A DNA stretch of 64,000 nucleotides from CALCMJ01 sp964475415 (GTDB lineage: Bacteria; Bacteroidota; Bacteroidia; Chitinophagales; Saprospiraceae). Where the stretch lies: the NCBI GenBank assembly GCA_964475415.1, contig CAYYWZ010000005.1, positions 43,744 to 107,743 of the forward strand. The letters run 5' to 3'. Position 1 is the first letter of the stretch, and each line of letters opens with the position of its first letter. The notes under the pieces were generated by a model. That model saw only the letters and a list, made by a program, of their open reading frames with translations, was not told where the DNA came from and made no database searches. A program made the translations under genes and the position numbers. Positions 53,879-62,531 of the stretch are shown here, one piece after another.

Positions 53879-54883
53879 TTAGGTAGAGACAGCACTGTAA
53901 CGTTGTACGAATGCTTTCATCTCTTCTACCATAGTTTCACTTCCCATGACTACGGTGACTCTCTGATGAAGATCTTTTATTTCTATATCTAATATTCTCT
54001 CTTCCTGACAACTTATAGCTAGCCCACCGGCTTGTTCTACTATCATGGCGATAGGATTAGCCTCATAAGATAGGCGCAGTTTTCCTTGAGGATATTTACG
54101 TGTATTAGGATATAGGAAGATACCACCTTGGAACATAATTCGATGAATATCTGATACCATACTTCCTATGTAACGTAAGCGCAAGTTGAGATCAGAACAG
54201 TGATCTATATATCTCCTCATCTCTAAGTCAAATTTCAGATAGTATCCTTGATTTACAGAATAGTAATTTCCAGATGCAGGCATTTTTATATCACGATGTG
54301 AAAGACAGAATTCTCCTATAGAAGGATCTAAGGTAAATCCATTCACGCCATCTCCAGTTGTATAAACTAAAAGGGTAGAAGTGCCATATAGTACATAACC
54401 TGCAGCAACCTGTTCTGTTCCTTTTTGTAGAAAGTCTTCTTTTGTACAATCTCCTTCAGGACTAGATACCCTTTTGTAAATTCCAAAAATAGTACCTACA
54501 CTTACATTGACATCTATGTTAGAAGAACCATCTAGCGGATCCATGGTTACTACGTAGTTGGATTCTTTATTTAGAACTCTTGGTATTTTGACAAAATCCT
54601 CTAACTCCTCAGAAGCCACACCACAACACTCACCAGAATTTTTTAGAAATTGAATCATTTTCTCATTAGCAAACATATCGAGTATTTGCACTGTGTCCCC
54701 AGAAGCATTGTCATTGCCTATTGTTCCTAAGATTTCTCCTAGTCCAGCTTTGTTAACTTCCACGTTTATAATCTTCGCAGCGACACCGATATCACGTAGC
54801 AGTCTAGAAAGTTGACCTGTTGCATCACTGAACTTTGTTTGACTCTTTATAATAAACTCGTCTAAGGTTATGATTCTATTCAT
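53879..54883 (-). CDS. fbp: Class 1 fructose-1,6-bisphosphatase
   Basis: The gluconeogenic enzyme hydrolyses fructose-1,6-bisphosphate. The 334-residue sequence carries class 1 marks: VTMDPLDGSSNIDVNVSVGTIFGIY with metal-binding aspartates near residue 115, KLRLSYEANPIAMIVEQAGGLA with the substrate-binding region near 270, and an N-terminal helix region typical of the family. It starts at an ATG and sits in front of the DUF4272-like gene, 26 bp apart. Confidence 0.95.
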   Translation of the reverse strand: MNRIITLDEFIIKSQTKFSDATGQLSRLLRDIGVAAKIINVEVNKAGLGEILGTIGNDNASGDTVQILDMFANEKMIQFLKNSGECCGVASEELEDFVKIPRVLNKESNYVVTMDPLDGSSNIDVNVSVGTIFGIYKRVSSPEGDCTKEDFLQKGTEQVAAGYVLYGTSTLLVYTTGDGVNGFTLDPSIGEFCLSHRDIKMPASGNYYSVNQGYYLKFDLEMRRYIDHCSDLNLRLRYIGSMVSDIHRIMFQGGIFLYPNTRKYPQGKLRLSYEANPIAMIVEQAGGLAISCQEERILDIEIKDLHQRVTVVMGSETMVEEMKAFVQRYSAVST

Positions 54884-55018
54884 TTTAATTTGATTTGTAT
54901 TAACAAAGTTAAATTATTGTATAACTTTCTACAACTCTACAACTTTTAATGTGTTTCTTTCTTAGGAATAATCTAAAATCAGTGCATTCTGTTAACTTTA
55001 CCGACTTATTAATTACCT

Positions 55019-56782
55019 GTGAAGCATCTATTCTATCTAAATAAATATTTTTACAAATACAAATGGCGCTTGCTGTTAGGTATTGTATTTGTTACACTAT
55101 CTAATTATTTCCGTGTTAGAATTCCTCAGGTTATCAGGGAGGCTTTGAATTTTGTATTAGACAAAATAAAATCAGCTAAGGGAGAATTGCAATTGTCAGA
55201 TTACAGTGCCGAGCTTGTAAAATTTTCTCTTATCATTATTGGGGTTGCGATTCTCATGGGCATATTTATGTATCTGATGAGGCAGACTATTATCGTTATG
55301 TCAAGGTTAATAGAATATGACATGCGAAAAGAAATATTCACTCATTATGAAAAGTTAGATCTTAGTTTTTTTAAAAGAAATAAGACTGGAGATCTTATGT
55401 CTAGAGTATCAGAAGATGTATCTAAAGTAAGAATGTACCTAGGTCCAGCCTTGCTCTATGGTATCAATCTCATTTCACTTTTTGTGATTGTTATATACGC
55501 CATGATTAAAGTAAGTCCAACCCTTACTTTATATACCTTGTTGCCGCTTCCTTTTCTTTCGATATCTATCTACTTAGTGAGTAGAGTAATCAATAAGCGA
55601 TCAGAAATAATCCAAAAGGAATTAGCTAACCTAACGAGTATAAGCCAAGAAGTTTACTCGGGTATAAGAATAATTAAGTCTTATGCTAAAGAGAAACAAT
55701 TTTCAAAGTTTTTTGACATAGAAACAAACAGATACAAAGAAAAATCTATGGACCTGGCAAGGGTTCAAGCTTTATTTTTTCCACTAATGATTTTCTTGAT
55801 AAGCATTAGTAGTTTGCTTACAATATATATGGGGGGATTACTAGTGGAACGAGGAGAGATAAGCTCGGGTAATATTGCGGAGTTTATTATTTATGTCAAT
55901 TATCTTACCTGGCCTTTTACAGCAATCGGGTGGATAGCTTCTATTATACAACAAGCAGATGCTTCTCAGAAGAGGATAAACTTTATTTTACAGACAGAAC
56001 CTCTAATTGTCAACAATAATTACGATCCGATGGAAATCAAGGGTAAGATAGAATTTAGAAATGTGAGTTTTATCTATCCTGATACCGGTATACAAGCTTT
56101 GACTAATGTCAATTTTGTTTTGAATCCAGGAGAGAAAGTAGTCCTATTAGGAAAAACAGCTAGCGGGAAAAGTACGATAGCCGAATTAATTCTCAGAATG
56201 TATGATCCTACTGAGGGAGAAATTTTAGTAGATGATATTAATCTAAAGGATATCAATCTAGATGTACTCAGGAAGAAAGTAGGTTATGTTCCTCAGGATG
56301 TTTTCTTATTCTCAGATTCCATAGCCAACAATATTGCCTATGGTAATCAAGAGGCAAGTATGGAAAATATCATTAAGTATGCAAAGTATGCTGCTGTTAA
56401 GGAAGATATAGAAAGTCTACCAGAAAGTTTCGAAACGGTTGTAGGAGAAAGGGGTGTTACTTTATCTGGTGGACAAAAGCAAAGAGTATCTATAGCTAGA
56501 GCGTTTGTGAAGAATCCAGAAATTGTAATAATGGATGACAGTCTTTCTGCTGTAGATACGAAGACCGAAAAGAAAATACTGAATTATCTCAACGAAGCTC
56601 TAGAAGATAAAACTAGTATAATAATTACGCACAGACTTTTTAATCTGTTCAACATAGATAAAATTCTAATTCTAGAAGATGGCAAGATTGTAGAAAGTGG
56701 AACCCACACAGAATTAATAGAGAGGAAGGGAGTGTATAACGAAATGGTAGAGAATCAATCCTTAGAAGAAATAGGCGTATAA
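55019..56782 (+). CDS. ABC exporter half-transporter (MsbA/YheI-like, degenerate ATP site)
   Basis: The 587-residue protein starts at a GTG. Residues 1-310 form six transmembrane helices of the exporter type, and residues 340-587 the ATPase: Walker A LGKTASGKST, Q-loop GYVPQDVFLFSDSI, signature LSGGQKQRVSIARAF, and H-loop IITHRLF. Walker B reads IVIMDDSLSAVDT, with Asp where the catalytic Glu is usually found, as in the inactive-site partner of heterodimeric exporters (YheI, TM287). A partner subunit with a normal site is not adjacent. Substrate unknown; lipid or drug export is typical. Confidence 0.9.
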   Translation: MKHLFYLNKYFYKYKWRLLLGIVFVTLSNYFRVRIPQVIREALNFVLDKIKSAKGELQLSDYSAELVKFSLIIIGVAILMGIFMYLMRQTIIVMSRLIEYDMRKEIFTHYEKLDLSFFKRNKTGDLMSRVSEDVSKVRMYLGPALLYGINLISLFVIVIYAMIKVSPTLTLYTLLPLPFLSISIYLVSRVINKRSEIIQKELANLTSISQEVYSGIRIIKSYAKEKQFSKFFDIETNRYKEKSMDLARVQALFFPLMIFLISISSLLTIYMGGLLVERGEISSGNIAEFIIYVNYLTWPFTAIGWIASIIQQADASQKRINFILQTEPLIVNNNYDPMEIKGKIEFRNVSFIYPDTGIQALTNVNFVLNPGEKVVLLGKTASGKSTIAELILRMYDPTEGEILVDDINLKDINLDVLRKKVGYVPQDVFLFSDSIANNIAYGNQEASMENIIKYAKYAAVKEDIESLPESFETVVGERGVTLSGGQKQRVSIARAFVKNPEIVIMDDSLSAVDTKTEKKILNYLNEALEDKTSIIITHRLFNLFNIDKILILEDGKIVESGTHTELIERKGVYNEMVENQSLEEIGV

Positions 56783-57075
56783 GCAGAATAAATATCTAGC
56801 TGAACAAAAAATGAAGTATACTCATAAAAGGCTCTCCTAGATAATCCATTTCTCTACTTCGTCTAAGATTCACTAAATTTTTTTGATACTTTTTTGTCAT
56901 TTTAACGTCATTAATTTGATGAAAAAATGTAATACTTGATTTTATCTAAGAGTAAAGCTGCCCTCAGGTCCGAAAAATTATTATATGCTTTAACTACTTT
57001 AAAGCTTATATTCTATTATAAATATCACTTTTTTCTTAACTTAATTTTATTAACTAAACTTAAACCAACTATCCT

Positions 57076-57879
57076 ATGAGATATGTAATACTATTACTAT
57101 GGCTCCTCTTGGGTGGTGTCTATTGGTTTCTTTCCAGGAATTGTTGTCCTCAGAGTCCTACGGATGAAGTAAGCGAAGCAAGAACAGTTGCACCCATAAC
57201 AAGGGCTCCTGTCAAAAAGCTTACTCCCTTAGCTTTTGTATGTAGTGATGACAAACCAACTGTGGAACAGAGATGGACACGATTCAGAGATTCGCTAGTA
57301 AGTAACTTAAAAGATGACCAGATATTAGAAGTACGTGGTCTTCATTATGATGATGAGACGAACAGTACATCAGCTGCCTCGTTGGGCTTAGCCAGAGCAT
57401 CGCAGGTAAGAAAATTATTTTCTCTCGACGATGACCGTATAACTGTCAACTCAGGTATCAAAGGAAATAATTGTACTAAAGAAGAAATGAATAATCTAGT
57501 TGCCTTCAGGTATCTTAGGAATTCTGCAAAAATAAAAGAGGTGGATGATAAGACACTTATTTATTTCCCTTATAATTCTACAAACAAGTTAGCCGATGCA
57601 GAGGTAGAATCTTATCTTAATGATGTTGCTGCTCGAGTTAAGCGGTCCAAAGAAAGAGTCAGACTAGTAGGTCATACAGATGATGACGGATCTGCTGCAT
57701 CGAATATGTCACTAGGCCAACGACGAGCGGATATAATAAAAAGATACTTAATCGATCAGGGCGTTCCAGCAAATCAAATTACAGCATTATCTAAAGGAGA
57801 GTTAGATCCTGTTGCTGACAATGGAACAAAAGCTGGTATGGCTAAAAATAGACGAACTGAATTACAAATAATTAAATAA
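57076..57879 (+). CDS. OmpA-family envelope protein
   Basis: The 267-residue protein has an N-terminal signal/anchor (about residues 2-18, followed by NCC). A Pro/Thr-rich linker comes next, then a diverged OmpA-like half (about 60-145; VRGLHYDDETNS, LGLARASQVRKLF), and a canonical OmpA peptidoglycan-binding domain (165-267) with VGHTDDDGSAASNMSLGQRRADIIKRYL and NRRTELQII. It should link the envelope to the cell wall. It is 20 bp upstream of the HhH-repeat protein and likely cotranscribed with it. Confidence 0.85.
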   Translation: MRYVILLLWLLLGGVYWFLSRNCCPQSPTDEVSEARTVAPITRAPVKKLTPLAFVCSDDKPTVEQRWTRFRDSLVSNLKDDQILEVRGLHYDDETNSTSAASLGLARASQVRKLFSLDDDRITVNSGIKGNNCTKEEMNNLVAFRYLRNSAKIKEVDDKTLIYFPYNSTNKLADAEVESYLNDVAARVKRSKERVRLVGHTDDDGSAASNMSLGQRRADIIKRYLIDQGVPANQITALSKGELDPVADNGTKAGMAKNRRTELQIIK

Positions 57880-57899
57880 CAAATCAAAAATAAATAACC

Positions 57900-58913
57900 A
57901 TGATGGTTTTAAATATATTAACAGATTTTTGCAGTTGGTGGTGGATATGGTGGCTTCTTCCTTTCTTGTTAGGATGGTTGTTCTGGTCATTATTTTCTGG
58001 CAGTAAATTGAAAAGAAGAATAGAAGAATTAGAAGGTCAAGTTTCTAGTTGGAAATCTAAGTATAATGCTTTAGAAAAAGATCTCGACGAATGCAGAAAG
58101 AAAAGAGCAGATCTAGAAGGTGATCTTGCCATAGCCAATGGACGTGTAAGAGAATGGGAGAAAGAAAAGTCTGAGTGGGAAACTAGGCTAAGAGACTCAG
58201 AGGCTCGACTTAAAGCTTCTGAAGATAAATCTAAATTAGCTGCTGCATCAGTTGCTAGTTCGATAGCTGCAACTCCTACACCTCCGCCTGCGCCTAAGGT
58301 AGAAAGTTCGCTTGCAGCAGAACCTGTTGCACCTGCGACACCACCTGCAGGTAAGTATGCTAAGTTAAAAGAAGATAACTTGCAAATTATAGAAGGTATC
58401 GGGCCAAAGATGAATCAGGTACTTATAGAGAATGGAATATCTTCATGGTCTGTATTGGCCTCTAAGCAGCCGTCAGAAGTACAAGATATTCTGAATAAGT
58501 ATGGAGATAAGTATAAGATTATCGATCCTAGCGATTGGCCAAGTCAGGCTAAATTTGCCGCTACAGGAAACTGGGATGGACTCATCGCAGCTCAGAAGGA
58601 TGATGGTTCTGATTCTAAGGCTGAAAAAGTGATGATTAAATTGGGCATACTAAAACAATGGAAACAAGATGACCTAAAAGCGGTAGAAGGAATAGGTCCT
58701 AAGATTGCGGAATTGTTAAACAATGGAGGTATTAAGACTTGGAGAGAACTGTCTAATACACCAGTTTCAAAAATCCAAGATATCCTAAACGCAGCAGGGG
58801 CTAGATACAAGTTAGCTGATCCTGGAAGCTGGCCTAAGCAAGCTGGATTAGCAGCTGATGGCAAGTGGGATGATCTAGAGAAATTACAAGATGAACTAGA
58901 CGGAGGTAAGTAA
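57900..58913 (+). CDS. Membrane-anchored coiled-coil protein with duplicated helix-hairpin-helix domain
   Basis: The 337-residue protein has a membrane helix (about residues 13-35). A coiled coil spans about 38-125 (LKRRIEELEGQVSSWKSKYNALEKDLDEC), then an Ala/Pro linker (128-150). Two tandem copies of an 85-95-residue module follow. Each starts with a helix-hairpin-helix (DNLQIIEGIGPKMNQVLIENG and DDLKAVEGIGPKIAELLNNG) and ends with a WP-x-QA-x-F/L-AA-G-x-WD motif. The HhH resembles the predicted 5' nuclease-like family, but no nuclease residues are evident. Function is unknown. A strong terminator follows. Confidence 0.8.
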   Translation: MMVLNILTDFCSWWWIWWLLPFLLGWLFWSLFSGSKLKRRIEELEGQVSSWKSKYNALEKDLDECRKKRADLEGDLAIANGRVREWEKEKSEWETRLRDSEARLKASEDKSKLAAASVASSIAATPTPPPAPKVESSLAAEPVAPATPPAGKYAKLKEDNLQIIEGIGPKMNQVLIENGISSWSVLASKQPSEVQDILNKYGDKYKIIDPSDWPSQAKFAATGNWDGLIAAQKDDGSDSKAEKVMIKLGILKQWKQDDLKAVEGIGPKIAELLNNGGIKTWRELSNTPVSKIQDILNAAGARYKLADPGSWPKQAGLAADGKWDDLEKLQDELDGGK

Positions 58914-58935
58914 CTGTCTGCTCACGTCAGTAAAT

Positions 58936-58977
58936 AAAAGTCCATCTCTTAGAAATTAAAGAGATGGACTTTTTTTC
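58936..58977 (+). terminator. Intrinsic terminator after the OmpA/HhH pair
   Basis: AAAAGTCCATCTCTT (58936-58950) pairs with AAGAGATGGACTTTT around a 7 to 8-nt loop and is followed by a T run. It is a strong hairpin 23 bp after the HhH protein stop. Confidence 0.92.
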
Positions 58978-59028
58978 TTAGAACTTTTTCCTCCTTTTTT
59001 ACATTCTATAGATAGACAAAAATGAACT

Positions 59029-59571
59029 ATGGAAATTGCAACGATTGGAGGAGGTTGTTTCTGGTGCGTAGAAGCTGTTATTCAGAGAATAAAAGGGGTA
59101 AATCATGTAAGCTCAGGTTATATGGGTGGACATACAGAGAATCCTGATTATAGATCCATCTGTACTGGAACTACAGGACATGCTGAAGTGATAAGAGTAG
59201 AGTTTGATCCTGAAGTATTAAGCTTTGAAAAACTACTAGAGATATTTTTTATTTTCCATGACCCTACAACACTTAATAGGCAGGGTAATGATGTAGGAAC
59301 ACAGTATAGATCTGTAATTTTTTATAACTCAGAAAGACAGAAGGAGATAGCAGAAAATGTTATAGCTAATTTTGTTCCTACGGTATGGGATGATCAAGTA
59401 GTAACTCAGGTTGTGCCAGAGGAAAAATATTATGAGGCAGAAAAATATCACCAAAATTATTACAACGATAACTCAGGTAAAGGGTATTGTACTTTTGTAG
59501 TAGGTCCTAAGGTTTCTAAGCTTAGATCTAAGTATGCACACTTATTAAAATCAGAATATACAAATGGATAA
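59029..59571 (+). CDS. msrA: Peptide-methionine (S)-S-oxide reductase
   Basis: MsrA reduces the S-epimer of methionine sulfoxide in proteins. The 180-residue protein begins at an ATG and has the active-site GGGCFWCVEAVIQRIKGV near residue 7, then HVSSGYMGGHTENPDY, GHAEVIRVEFDP and the FHDPTTLNRQGNDVGTQYRSVIFY stretch. It overlaps msrB by 8 bp, so both are made from one mRNA. There is no signal peptide, so it is cytoplasmic. Confidence 0.95.
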   Translation: MEIATIGGGCFWCVEAVIQRIKGVNHVSSGYMGGHTENPDYRSICTGTTGHAEVIRVEFDPEVLSFEKLLEIFFIFHDPTTLNRQGNDVGTQYRSVIFYNSERQKEIAENVIANFVPTVWDDQVVTQVVPEEKYYEAEKYHQNYYNDNSGKGYCTFVVGPKVSKLRSKYAHLLKSEYTNG

Positions 59572-59932
59572 CTATAACAAACTAACAGAAGAAGAGGCAT
59601 ATGTCATACTTAAGAAAGGTACAGAAAGACCTTTTACTGGAGAATATGATAAGCATTATGAAAAAGGAATATACAAATGCAGACAATGTGATACGGCCTT
59701 GTATACTTCAGATGATAAATTTGATTCTAGATGTGGATGGCCATCTTTCGATGATGAGATAGAAGGAGCAGTTAGCAGAGTCCCTGATGCCGATGGAAGA
59801 AGGATAGAGATTGTCTGTACAAATTGCGAGGGTCACCTAGGTCACGTATTTAAAGGAGAAAGACTAACAGAAAAAAATACGAGACATTGTGTTAACTCTA
59901 TTTCGCTTAAGTTCGAACCAGCAGGTGAATAA
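59564..59932 (+). CDS. msrB: Peptide-methionine (R)-S-oxide reductase
   Basis: MsrB reduces the R-epimer. The 122-residue protein has the zinc-binding CRQCDTALY and CTNCEGHLGHVF, the FDSRCGWPSFDD signature, and the catalytic cysteine in TRHCVNSISLKF. It overlaps msrA by 8 bp. Together they protect against oxidative damage to methionine. The 172-bp stretch to plsC contains no gene. Confidence 0.95.
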   Translation: MDNYNKLTEEEAYVILKKGTERPFTGEYDKHYEKGIYKCRQCDTALYTSDDKFDSRCGWPSFDDEIEGAVSRVPDADGRRIEIVCTNCEGHLGHVFKGERLTEKNTRHCVNSISLKFEPAGE

Positions 59933-60104
59933 AAATGAATTTGCCTCCTAGGATTAGTCCAAAAGTTACGCGTAATTCCTTTTTGCCTTTTGTAAAAAGC
60001 GACTAAAGCTAAAACAAAATTGTGGAGCCAAACTATAAAAACTAGATTGGCCTTAGCCATTTTAGTAAAGATGTGTTGGGATTAAAAAGAAAATTATGTC
60101 TAGA

Positions 60105-60863
60105 TTAGTCTGTAAAAACTGAAGACCAATTTTTTTGCATAGAAGACAAACGCTCATTAGTCCATTGCTCTACTTTATCTTTTAGAAGTTCGCCATCTGT
60201 ATCAGAAAAGGCTGGTCCTATTTCCATTTTGATATACGTTCTTGATTTACCGAACTGTCTAAAGAACTGAGTAACGAAATTCTTTACTTTCCATAGATCA
60301 GTTTCGTCCTTGTATTCTAGAGCTATAGGAACGACGGGAATATTGTTTTTAGCCGCTTCTATAAATGTACCTATTTTGTAAGGCAAGGTTTTTTTCTCAT
60401 AGTTTACAGTCCCTTCTGGATATACCAGAACATTATAACCAGTTTTTATAATATCTAGAAAAGCTGCTCTAGTAGCTTTACGGCTTTCCTTACTTTCTCT
60501 TTTGACATAAATAATACCCGTAAGTTCTGCTCCTTTGTTGATGAATGGATAGTTACTAACTTCTGCCTTAGCAATAACAAATGCATCTACATATAAACTT
60601 GCTACTATAGGATCAGAAAAGCTCCTATGATTACTGACATATAAAGCTGCTCCGTCATAAGCCTGCCCTTTGACATCCATCCTCATACCCATTACGCGCC
60701 AAGCCAGCTTTACATAAGCTCTTCTTAATTTGAAAGCGGATTCTTTAGTATGCTTTCTGAAAATCAAACTTATAAAGTATGCAAGCATAAATAGTGGAAT
60801 GCATATGATAATAATCAATGCCCTCAGACTTGCCCTAACTTTATTTATGATTCTACCTAGCAA
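60105..60863 (-). CDS. plsC: 1-acyl-sn-glycerol-3-phosphate acyltransferase
   Basis: The 252-residue membrane-associated enzyme adds the second acyl chain to lysophosphatidic acid. It has an N-terminal hydrophobic helix (about residues 12-35) and PlsC motifs VSNHRSFSDPIVASLY (H-x4-D), VYPEGTVNYEK (the P-E-G box) and IPVVPIALEY. It starts 4 bp after the lysS stop on the same strand and is probably cotranscribed with it. Confidence 0.88.
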   Translation of the reverse strand: MLGRIINKVRASLRALIIIICIPLFMLAYFISLIFRKHTKESAFKLRRAYVKLAWRVMGMRMDVKGQAYDGAALYVSNHRSFSDPIVASLYVDAFVIAKAEVSNYPFINKGAELTGIIYVKRESKESRKATRAAFLDIIKTGYNVLVYPEGTVNYEKKTLPYKIGTFIEAAKNNIPVVPIALEYKDETDLWKVKNFVTQFFRQFGKSRTYIKMEIGPAFSDTDGELLKDKVEQWTNERLSSMQKNWSSVFTD

Positions 60864-60867
60864 AAAA

Positions 60868-62379
60868 TTATTTTTCAGGCTTCATCTGAGGGAAGAACAA
60901 TACATCTTGTATGGAATTCTGATTGGTCATAATCATAGCTAATCGATCCATTCCTATTCCTAGTCCAGCAGTTGGCGGCATACCGTACTCTAGTGCTCTC
61001 AGGAAATCCTCATCTAGTACCATCGCTTCATCATCTCCTCTTTTGCCAAGCTCTAGCTGTTCTTCAAATCTTTCTCTCTGATCTATGGGATCATTAAGCT
61101 CCGTAAACGCATTACATATTTCTTTGCTATTGCATATAGCCTCGAATCTTTCTACAAGACCTTCTTTTGTTCTATGCTTCTTAGCAAGTGGAGACATTTC
61201 TACTGGGTAGTCGGTAATAAACGTAGGCTGGATAAGTAAGGCTTCACATTTTTCGCCGAAAATCTCATCTATAATTTTACCCTTTCCAAGACTCTTATCT
61301 ACATGTATATCCATTTCCTTAGCAGCAGCTCTCATGGTTTCTTCATCCATCTGAGAAATATCTACTCCTGTAAAATGTTCTATAGCCTCATACATGGTGT
61401 AACGCTTCCAAGGTCTCTTAAAGTCTATTATATTATCACCAACTTGTATAGCCGTCTTTCCATGTAAATCTATAGCAATCTTTTCCACCATCTCTTCTAC
61501 AAGATTCATCATCCACTCATAATCCTTATAAGCGACATAGAGCTCTATTTGTGTAAATTCAGGATTGTGGAATCTACTCATGCCTTCGTTTCTAAAATCT
61601 TTAGAAAACTCATAGACGCCATCATAGCCACCTACAATAAGTCGCTTAAGATAGAGTTCATTGGCGATCCTTAGATATAGTTTCATGTCTAAGGTGTTAT
61701 GATGTGTTGTAAAAGGTCTTGCCGCAGCTCCTCCATAAAGTGGCTGTAGGATCGGCGTTTCTACTTCTATATAATCCTTAGCGTTAAGATATTGTCTTAT
61801 AGAATTATACATCTTGCTTCTCTGCTTGAAGACTTCTCTTACTTCTGGATTGACGATAAGATCTACATAACGTTGTCTATATCTGAGTTCGGGATCCGTT
61901 ACCGCATCATATTCTTGTCCATCTGCGTCGGTTTTTACAACAGGTAGCGGTCTTAGAGATTTGCAAAGTAACTTAAGTGAAGTAGCATGAATAGTTATCT
62001 CACCTACCTTCGTAATAAAGGCGTAACCTGTGATGTGTATAAAATCACCCAGATCTAATCTCTTTTTGAAAACAGTGTTGTATAGAGTCTTATCTTCCTC
62101 TGGGCAGATATCATCTCTACTCACATATATCTGTATTCTGCCGGATTCATCTTGGATTTCAGCGAAAGAAGCTTTACCCATTACTCTCCGAGACATGAGT
62201 CTGCCTGCTATACTTACTTTCTGGTAGCTATCACTACCTTCTGTAAAGTTGGCTTTTATCTCTGCAGCGGAGGCATTAATATCTACGGTATCATTAGGAA
62301 ATGGGTCTATACCCAACTCTTTGATTGCCTTAAGGTTATCTCTTCTTACAATCTCCTGCTCTGTTAATTCTGTTGACAT
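60868..62379 (-). CDS. lysS: Lysyl-tRNA synthetase, class II
   Basis: LysRS charges tRNA-Lys. The 503-residue protein has the N-terminal OB-fold anticodon-binding domain (about residues 55-155; SIAGRLMSRRVMGKASFAEIQDESGRIQIYVS), and class II motifs: YNSIRQYLNAKDYIEVETPIL (motif 1), FSKDFRNEGMSRFHNPEFTQIELY (motif 2) and PTAGLGIGMDRLAMIMTNQNSIQDVLFFP (motif 3). It starts at an ATG, with a possible -7 box about 20 bp upstream. Confidence 0.96.
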   Translation of the reverse strand: MSTELTEQEIVRRDNLKAIKELGIDPFPNDTVDINASAAEIKANFTEGSDSYQKVSIAGRLMSRRVMGKASFAEIQDESGRIQIYVSRDDICPEEDKTLYNTVFKKRLDLGDFIHITGYAFITKVGEITIHATSLKLLCKSLRPLPVVKTDADGQEYDAVTDPELRYRQRYVDLIVNPEVREVFKQRSKMYNSIRQYLNAKDYIEVETPILQPLYGGAAARPFTTHHNTLDMKLYLRIANELYLKRLIVGGYDGVYEFSKDFRNEGMSRFHNPEFTQIELYVAYKDYEWMMNLVEEMVEKIAIDLHGKTAIQVGDNIIDFKRPWKRYTMYEAIEHFTGVDISQMDEETMRAAAKEMDIHVDKSLGKGKIIDEIFGEKCEALLIQPTFITDYPVEMSPLAKKHRTKEGLVERFEAICNSKEICNAFTELNDPIDQRERFEEQLELGKRGDDEAMVLDEDFLRALEYGMPPTAGLGIGMDRLAMIMTNQNSIQDVLFFPQMKPEK

Positions 62380-62398
62380 TTTATTTTTTTTATAAGCT

Positions 62399-62406
62399 CA
62401 AAGATA
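62399..62406 (-). promoter_or_regulatory. Possible -7 promoter box of lysS
   Basis: The minus strand reads TATCTTTG here, matching TAnnTTTG, about 20 bp before the lysS ATG. No clear -33 TTTG lies at the expected spacing. Confidence 0.35.
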
Positions 62407-62531
62407 ATTGATTTGTTTTTATTCTTTTTTTTAACATTAGGTTTAAAATAAATTCATCTATATATTACGATTCTGAGCCTCAGATTGGTAACTTTGTAGG
62501 GCTCCCTATCGACCATCATGTTAATAGAATT

